Shown: positions 59,090-64,000 of the stretch, piece after piece
Position numbering within the stretch: position 1 is the stretch's first letter
How the letters are laid out: each line of letters begins with the position of its first letter
From: Rhizobium leguminosarum bv. trifolii WSM1325
GTDB taxonomy: Bacteria > Pseudomonadota > Alphaproteobacteria > Rhizobiales > Rhizobiaceae
NCBI GenBank assembly: GCA_000023185.1
Contig: CP001624.1
Span: 186,001 to 250,000 of the forward strand
DNA: 64,000 nucleotides
Direction: 5' to 3'
Translations under genes and position numbers: made by a program
Notes under the pieces: model-generated
What the model saw: only the letters and a program-made list of their open reading frames with translations
What the model was told of the DNA's origin: nothing
The model's database searches: none

Positions 59090-60994
59090 ATGCAACAGTG
59101 GAAGAGGCTCGCATTTGGCGTCGCGCTGGCCGCACTCGGCCTGACAGCGACGGCCAAGGCCGATGACTACACCTCCTTGCCGCGCAAGGAGACGCTCATC
59201 GTCGAAAATCCGGAAGGGACGATCAAAAATCCCGGCTGGTTCAACATCTGGGTCAATGGCGGCGGCGGCGTATCGACCGGCCTGCAGCAGCTGACCATGG
59301 ATACGCTCTGGTATATCGACCCCGAACAAGGGCTTGGCGGCGCGACCTGGGACAATTCTCTGGCTGCCGACAAGCCGCAATACAATGCCGACTTTACCGA
59401 GATGACCGTGAAACTGCGCAAGGGGCTCTTCTGGAGCGATGGCGTGGAGTTCACGGCAGACGACGTGGTCTATACCGTGAAGACGCAGATGGATCACCCC
59501 GGAATGGTCTGGAGTGCTGCCTTCTCGGTGCAGGTGGCAAGCGTCGAGGCGACCGACCCCTCGACTGTGGTGTTCAAGCTAAAGAAGCCCAATTCGCGCT
59601 TCCATGCCATCTTCACCGTTCGCTGGAACGGCGCCTGGATCATGCCCAAGCATGTTTTCGAGAAAGTCGAAGATCCGCTTCGTTATGATTTCGCCAATCC
59701 CGTTTCGCTCGGCGCCTACAAGCTCAAGTCCTACGACCCCCAGGGCAAGTGGTATACCTGGGAGAAGCGCGACGACTGGCAGCGGACATCGCTTGCCCGC
59801 TTCGGCGAGCCGGCTCCGAAATATGTGACCTATGCCGATCCCGGCCCGCCGGATAAACGCACCATCGCTCAGCTCGAGCACAATCTCGATATCATTCACG
59901 ACAACACGCCCGAGGGCATGTTCACGCTGAAGGAAAAATCCAAGACGATCGAAACCTGGTTCCCGGGTTTCCCCTTCGCCCATCCGGACCCGACGCTTCC
60001 GGCCGTGATCTTCAACACCCAGAATCCGCCCTTCGACAATGCCGATGTACGCTGGGCGCTTGCCCTGCTGATCGACATCAAGGCGGTGGATATGGCGAGC
60101 TATCGCGGGGCAGCGACGCTTTCGGCGCTCGGCGTGCCGCCGACGGCGGCCACGATGAAGGACTATCAGGCGCCGATGCAGGATTGGCTGAAGAATTTCG
60201 AGATCGATACCGGCAAGAGCAAGATCAAGCCTTATGACCCGACGGTCGGGCAACAGATCGCCGATATCCTGCGCAAGCAGCCGAAGTTCAAGGACCAGAT
60301 CCCGACCGACGCGGAGGCGATCAGCGGTGCCTTCGGCTATGGCTGGTGGAAACCGGATCCGAAGGCTGCCGGCGAACTGCTGGAGAAGGCAGGCTTCAAG
60401 AAATCCGGCGGCAAATGGCTGACCCCTGATGGACAGCCCTTCAAGATCCGGATGACGGTGGAAGGCGACACACGCTCGGTCTTCACCCGCGCCGGGACGT
60501 TGATCGCACAGCAATGGGCCGCATTCGGCATCGACGCCAAAGCCGTGCCGGCCGCGAAACTTTGGCAGACGGCGCTACAGCCCGGCGATTTCCAGGTTGC
60601 GATCGCCTGGAGCGTCGAGACCTGGGGCGGCGATCCCGACCTGTCGTTCTTCCTGGACAGCTGGCATTCGCAGTTCGTGGCCAAGAAGGGTGACAATCAG
60701 CCGCCGCGCAACTGGCAGCGCTGGAGCAATCCGGAGCTCGACAAGATCATCGAAAGCATTCGCGGCATCAGCGCCGACGATCCGAAGGGCGTCGAGCTCG
60801 GCAAGGATTATCTGAAGCTGGTCGCCCGCGAAATGCCGACGATCCCGCTGATGTCGTATAACGTCTTCACCTCGATGGATACGACCTATTGGACCGGTTA
60901 TCCGACGATCGCTGATCCCTATACCGATCCGGTGCCGAATTGGGCCAACTCCAGGCTGATGATGGTCAAGCTGAAGCCGGCACAACCGAAATAA
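59090..60994 (+). CDS. Peptide/oligosaccharide-type ABC transporter solute-binding protein
   Basis: The 634-residue SBP of the DppA/OppA family (cluster C) has a signal peptide ending in ATAKA and the family segments FTEMTVKLRKGLFWSDGVEFTADDVVYTVKT, VSLGAYKLKSYDPQG and PPFDNADVRWALALLID. Its length is above the usual 530, as in sugar-binding members of this family. AGGGAGGAG precedes the ATG at 59090. Context with an arabinofuranosidase suggests an arabinose-containing oligosaccharide ligand. Confidence 0.92.
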   Translation: MQQWKRLAFGVALAALGLTATAKADDYTSLPRKETLIVENPEGTIKNPGWFNIWVNGGGGVSTGLQQLTMDTLWYIDPEQGLGGATWDNSLAADKPQYNADFTEMTVKLRKGLFWSDGVEFTADDVVYTVKTQMDHPGMVWSAAFSVQVASVEATDPSTVVFKLKKPNSRFHAIFTVRWNGAWIMPKHVFEKVEDPLRYDFANPVSLGAYKLKSYDPQGKWYTWEKRDDWQRTSLARFGEPAPKYVTYADPGPPDKRTIAQLEHNLDIIHDNTPEGMFTLKEKSKTIETWFPGFPFAHPDPTLPAVIFNTQNPPFDNADVRWALALLIDIKAVDMASYRGAATLSALGVPPTAATMKDYQAPMQDWLKNFEIDTGKSKIKPYDPTVGQQIADILRKQPKFKDQIPTDAEAISGAFGYGWWKPDPKAAGELLEKAGFKKSGGKWLTPDGQPFKIRMTVEGDTRSVFTRAGTLIAQQWAAFGIDAKAVPAAKLWQTALQPGDFQVAIAWSVETWGGDPDLSFFLDSWHSQFVAKKGDNQPPRNWQRWSNPELDKIIESIRGISADDPKGVELGKDYLKLVAREMPTIPLMSYNVFTSMDTTYWTGYPTIADPYTDPVPNWANSRLMMVKLKPAQPK

Positions 60995-61004
60995 TCCTCC
61001 CAAC

Positions 61005-61064
61005 GCCGGCGCGAGTGTTGCGCGCCGGCCCCCTAATCGACGGGCATGTGGCATGTCCGTCGAT
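61005..61064 (+). terminator. Two tandem stem-loops between binding protein and permease genes
   Basis: The first is GCCGGCGCG (61005-61013) / CGCGCCGGC (61021-61029) with a 7-base loop; the second is ATCGACGG (61036-61043) / CCGTCGAT (61057-61064). Neither has a long T-run. They occupy the only sizeable gap in the operon and could protect the binding-protein mRNA or limit read-through. Confidence 0.6.
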
Positions 61065-61107
61065 CCTTTCCACTTGATGAAGGGAACCAGAGAGGAACCA
61101 CCGCCCT

Positions 61108-62112
61108 ATGACGTCCTATCTGATCTTTGTGCTGAAGCGGTTCGGTCAGTTTCTGCTCGTTGTATTTCTTGGCGTGACCATCACATTCTTCGTCACCCAC
61201 CTGACCCCGATCGATCCGGTCGAAGAAAGCATAGGCGCCATCACCCAGATGGGGCAGTCCGATCCGAATGCGATCGAACTGATGCGCCAGTCGCTTCGCG
61301 AGCTTTACGGCATGGAGGGCTCGATCTGGCAGCAATACCTGCATTTCTGGCTGCGGCTTGCGACCGGTGATCTCGGTCCCTCGCTATCGGCTTTCCCCAC
61401 GCCCGTTTCCACCATCATCCTGCGATCCCTGCCCTGGACAATCGGACTGATGACGGTATCGACGCTGATCACCTTCGTGCTCGGCAATGCGATCGGCGCG
61501 CTCGCCGGCTATTACCGCAAGGACATGGTGCTGAAGGCCGTCAGCCTCGTCTTCATCGCCCTGCTTCCCATTCCCTATTACATCCTCGCCTTCGTGCTTC
61601 TGATTGTGTTCGGCTATCTCTGGCCGGTGCTGCCGATCAATGGCGGCTACGAGATGAACGCCAATCTGGACCTCTCCTTTGCCCTGGTCTTCGATATCCT
61701 GAAACACTCGATCCTGCCGGCCTTGTCGCTGATCATGGTCGGTGCCGGCAGCTGGCTGATCGGGATGCGCGCGCTCGTTTCCAACATCATCACCGAGGAT
61801 TACGTCGTCTTCGCCGAGCTTGGCGGCGTTCCGAAGCGAAAGATCCTGCGCTCCTACATCGCCCGCAATGCCATGGTGCCGCAGTTCACCGGGCTTGCCA
61901 TGTCGCTCGGCGCGATCTTCAACGGCACGGTCATCACCGAAATCGTCTTCGGCTATCCGGGCATTGGCAACCTGCTGATCGAAGCGGTGCATGCCGGCGA
62001 CTATAGCCTGGTGCTCGGCCTCAGCGCATTGTCGATCGTCGGCGTCGCCGCCGCCGTCTTCATCATCGACATTCTGAGCCCGCTGATCGACCCGCGCATC
62101 AAGGTGGAATAG
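61108..62112 (+). CDS. Peptide/oligosaccharide-type ABC permease (DppB-like)
   Basis: The 334-residue permease has the DppB-type opening FVLKRFGQFLLVVFLGVTITFFVTHLTPIDP, six helices and the conserved EDYVVFAELGGVPKRKIL loop contacting the ATPase, then NGTVITEIVFGYPGIGNLLIEAV. It is the first channel subunit of the importer. Confidence 0.93.
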   Translation: MTSYLIFVLKRFGQFLLVVFLGVTITFFVTHLTPIDPVEESIGAITQMGQSDPNAIELMRQSLRELYGMEGSIWQQYLHFWLRLATGDLGPSLSAFPTPVSTIILRSLPWTIGLMTVSTLITFVLGNAIGALAGYYRKDMVLKAVSLVFIALLPIPYYILAFVLLIVFGYLWPVLPINGGYEMNANLDLSFALVFDILKHSILPALSLIMVGAGSWLIGMRALVSNIITEDYVVFAELGGVPKRKILRSYIARNAMVPQFTGLAMSLGAIFNGTVITEIVFGYPGIGNLLIEAVHAGDYSLVLGLSALSIVGVAAAVFIIDILSPLIDPRIKVE

Positions 62113-62115
62113 AGC

Positions 62116-62973
62116 ATGTTTACGATCGTCCGCGACCTCGCGCGCCAGAATATGGAATTCCTCTGCGGCCTGCTGCTCTTTGCCGTCATCGTCGCATTGA
62201 TAGTGGTGTCCTATTTCTCGCCTTACGGCGCGACCGACATCTATCTTCTGCCGCCCGATATGCCGCCCGATGGAGAATATTGGCTCGGCACGACGTCGCG
62301 CGGCCAGGACGTTTTCTGGCAGCTGACAACCGCGCTCAGGAACACCCTGTTTTTTGGCATCGGCGTCGCCTTCATTTCACGCATCATCTCGCTGGTCGTC
62401 GGCCTCGTCGCCGGCTATGCCGGCGGCGCGGTCGACCGGGTGCTGATGGCCATCAACGACAGCGTCATGGTCATCCCGCAATTTCCGCTGCTGATCCTGT
62501 TCTACTTCGTGCTGAAGGACAGCATGACCTGGACGGCGCTGATCCTCATCATGGCCGCGCTCGGCTGGTCCTATGATGCACGCCTCATCCGTTCGGTGGC
62601 GATCAGCCTGAAGACGAGATCCTTCACCACCCAGAGCGTCTATTCCGGCATGAGCATGCGCAAGATCCTCGTCGAGGAGCACCTGCCCTATGTTCTGCCG
62701 ATCGTCTTTGCCACCACGATGAACAACATGATCTGGTCGATCGGCATGGAGATCACCCTGTCGGTGCTCGGCTTCACCGATATCGAGACGCCGACCATGG
62801 GCATGATGATCTATTGGGCCAATGCGCATTCGGCGCTGATATCAGGCATTTGGTGGTGGGTGGCCGCCCCCGTCGCCGTCATCGTCGTCCTCTTCCTGGC
62901 GCTCTTCCTGCTGTCCATGTCGATGAACGAATACAACGATCCGCGCAGCCGGCTGAACCGGATGGGAAGTTAG
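62116..62973 (+). CDS. Peptide/oligosaccharide-type ABC permease (DppC-like)
   Basis: The 285-residue permease shows the DppC marks YWLGTTSRGQDVFWQL, GYAGGAVDRVLMAINDSVMVIPQFPLLI and a loop SVYSGMSMRKILVEEHLP. It starts 3 bases after the DppB-like gene and ends 1 base before the ATPase gene. Confidence 0.93.
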   Translation: MFTIVRDLARQNMEFLCGLLLFAVIVALIVVSYFSPYGATDIYLLPPDMPPDGEYWLGTTSRGQDVFWQLTTALRNTLFFGIGVAFISRIISLVVGLVAGYAGGAVDRVLMAINDSVMVIPQFPLLILFYFVLKDSMTWTALILIMAALGWSYDARLIRSVAISLKTRSFTTQSVYSGMSMRKILVEEHLPYVLPIVFATTMNNMIWSIGMEITLSVLGFTDIETPTMGMMIYWANAHSALISGIWWWVAAPVAVIVVLFLALFLLSMSMNEYNDPRSRLNRMGS

Positions 62974-62974
62974 T

Positions 62975-63964
62975 ATGGATCCTTTGGTCGAAATTGAGAA
63001 TCTGAAAGCCTATTACCGTGCCTTCCTCTACGGCGTCGATCGCGAGGTGCGCGCCGTCGACGATATCAGCCTGACCATCGCCCGCGGCGAGGTCTATGGC
63101 GTCGCCGGTGAATCGAGCAGCGGCAAGACGACCTTGATCAAGACCATTGCCGGCGCGATCCGGCCGCCGCTGAGGGTCGTGTCCGGGAAAGTGACATTCC
63201 ATTTCGACGGCGGCACCCAGGATATCTATGCGATGAAGCCGGAGGATCGGCTGGCGCTGCGCTGGAAGCATCTGTCCTATATCATGCAGGGCTCGATGAA
63301 TGTGCTCAATCCGGTGCGCCGGATCCGTCATTCCTTCACCGATTTCGCCTTTCGCCACATGAAGGTCAGCGGCCCGGTCTTTCTCGAAAGGGTCGCCACC
63401 CATCTGCAGCGGCTGAAGCTGGATCCGCATCTGCTCGATGCCTATCCCCACGAACTCTCCGGCGGCATGCGCCAGCGCATGACCATTGCGCTGGCCACCA
63501 TCCTGACGCCGGAATTTATCATCGCCGACGAACCGACGACCGCGCTCGACGTCATCGTTCAGCGCGACGTGCTGTCGATGATCCGCGAGATCCAGCGCGA
63601 GATGGGCTCGTCCTTCCTGTTCGTCACCCATGATATGGGGGTTCACGCGACGGTCTCCGACCGCATCGGCATTGTCTATGCCGGGCGTCTTGTCGAGGAA
63701 GCGCCGACCGCCAAACTCTTCAACAAACCGCTCCACCCCTATACGCAGCACCTCGTCGGCAGCCTGCCGCGCATCGGCGATGCGACGGCCCGCCCTTCGC
63801 TGGAGGGGCGTCCGCCTAACCTCGCCATGCCGCCGGAAGGCTGCCGGTTTCATCCGCGCTGTCCCAAGCGCATGGAGATCTGCTCGCAGAAGGTTCCGCC
63901 GCTCGTCACTGTCGAGCCGCAGCGGCGCGTGGCGTGTTTTGCCGTTACGGGAGATCAGGTTTGA
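62975..63964 (+). CDS. Peptide/oligosaccharide-type ABC ATPase (DppD-like)
   Basis: The 329-residue ATPase has Walker A GESSSGKTTLIK, signature LSGGMRQRMTIALA, Walker B FIIADEPTTALD and switch FVTHDMG. The C-terminal oligopeptide-ATPase motif GCRFHPRCPKRMEIC can ligate an iron-sulfur cluster in relatives. It overlaps the start of the next ATPase gene by TTGA. Confidence 0.94.
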   Translation: MDPLVEIENLKAYYRAFLYGVDREVRAVDDISLTIARGEVYGVAGESSSGKTTLIKTIAGAIRPPLRVVSGKVTFHFDGGTQDIYAMKPEDRLALRWKHLSYIMQGSMNVLNPVRRIRHSFTDFAFRHMKVSGPVFLERVATHLQRLKLDPHLLDAYPHELSGGMRQRMTIALATILTPEFIIADEPTTALDVIVQRDVLSMIREIQREMGSSFLFVTHDMGVHATVSDRIGIVYAGRLVEEAPTAKLFNKPLHPYTQHLVGSLPRIGDATARPSLEGRPPNLAMPPEGCRFHPRCPKRMEICSQKVPPLVTVEPQRRVACFAVTGDQV

Positions 63965-64000
63965 GCGCTCTTCTTAGCCTCTCGCACGTCACGAAGGTCT
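63961..64000 (+). CDS. Second ABC ATPase (DppF-like), partial
   Basis: A TTG at 63961 overlaps the stop of the DppD-like gene (TTGA), and the frame reads SALLSLSHVTKV to the window edge. This is how DppF/OppF-type ATPases begin (short leader, then beta strand LxHVTKxF). Only 13 codons are visible. Confidence 0.6.
   Translation, partial: MSALLSLSHVTKV

Noticed and set aside
1..64000. tRNA, rRNA, IS element, integrase or prophage genes
   Set aside because: None was recognised: no transposase or integrase motifs and no cloverleaf-like segments were seen, although a covariance-model scan was not possible here.

Overview
The window looks like a chromosomal or large-replicon segment of a Rhizobium-type alphaproteobacterium (R. 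leguminosarum / R. etli group). The evidence is high GC, long antisense open frames in nearly every gene, a rhizobial Porin_2 porin, a pcaIJF operon with a divergent IclR gene, many solute-binding ABC operons, palindromic intergenic repeats of a rhizobial style, and sigma-EcfG type promoters. No tRNA, rRNA, CRISPR array, insertion sequence or prophage was seen.

Layout. 1-4.3 kb: end of kdpC, then kdpD-kdpE and an EIIA-Ntr paralogue (ptsN) preceded by 15-bp tandem repeats. 4.4-9.6 kb: a porin (minus) and a complete sulfate ABC transporter operon. 9.8-12.8 kb: a SleB-type lipoprotein hydrolase, pepT and a metallophosphoesterase. 12-19 kb (minus): a seven-gene unit of FadR-type regulator, gamma-family PLP lyase, sugar-type ABC transporter and the phosphoesterase. 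19-27 kb: a small protein, carboxylesterase, SDR, two LysR regulators, an EEP-family protein beside a cardiolipin synthase, and a UdgX-type uracil-DNA glycosylase. 27.7-38.5 kb: a general-stress island with several GGAAC-N16/17-NGTT promoters in front of small stress-type proteins and a glgX-topoisomerase IB-LigD polymerase operon; it also holds a hybrid histidine kinase, a GST, an SDR and a frameshifted gene.

38.6-44.3 kb (minus) is the most unusual part. It is a three-gene overlapping operon led by a 1554-residue exported protein with two peptidoglycan-binding repeats, a PAN-like module, a propeller-like middle, a caspase-fold protease domain with an intact His/Cys dyad and a C-terminal EF-hand loop. 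A small secreted Cys-containing protein and a membrane-anchored protein follow. 44.7-52.3 kb: MFS transporter, sulfatase and a three-gene ABC importer with no ATPase gene, divergent from a LysR gene, then a GNAT acetyltransferase. 52.4-56 kb: pcaIJF and divergent pcaR with a perfect 10-bp inverted repeat between them. 56.2-64 kb: an ArsR-type regulator, a GH51 alpha-L-arabinofuranosidase and a peptide-type ABC transporter, probably for arabinose-containing oligosaccharides; it runs off the right edge.

Overall this is scavenging and stress biology of a soil and plant-associated cell: potassium, sulfate, plant wall sugars, protocatechuate, envelope remodelling and DNA repair. Function calls rest on motifs and on family knowledge; no database search was run.
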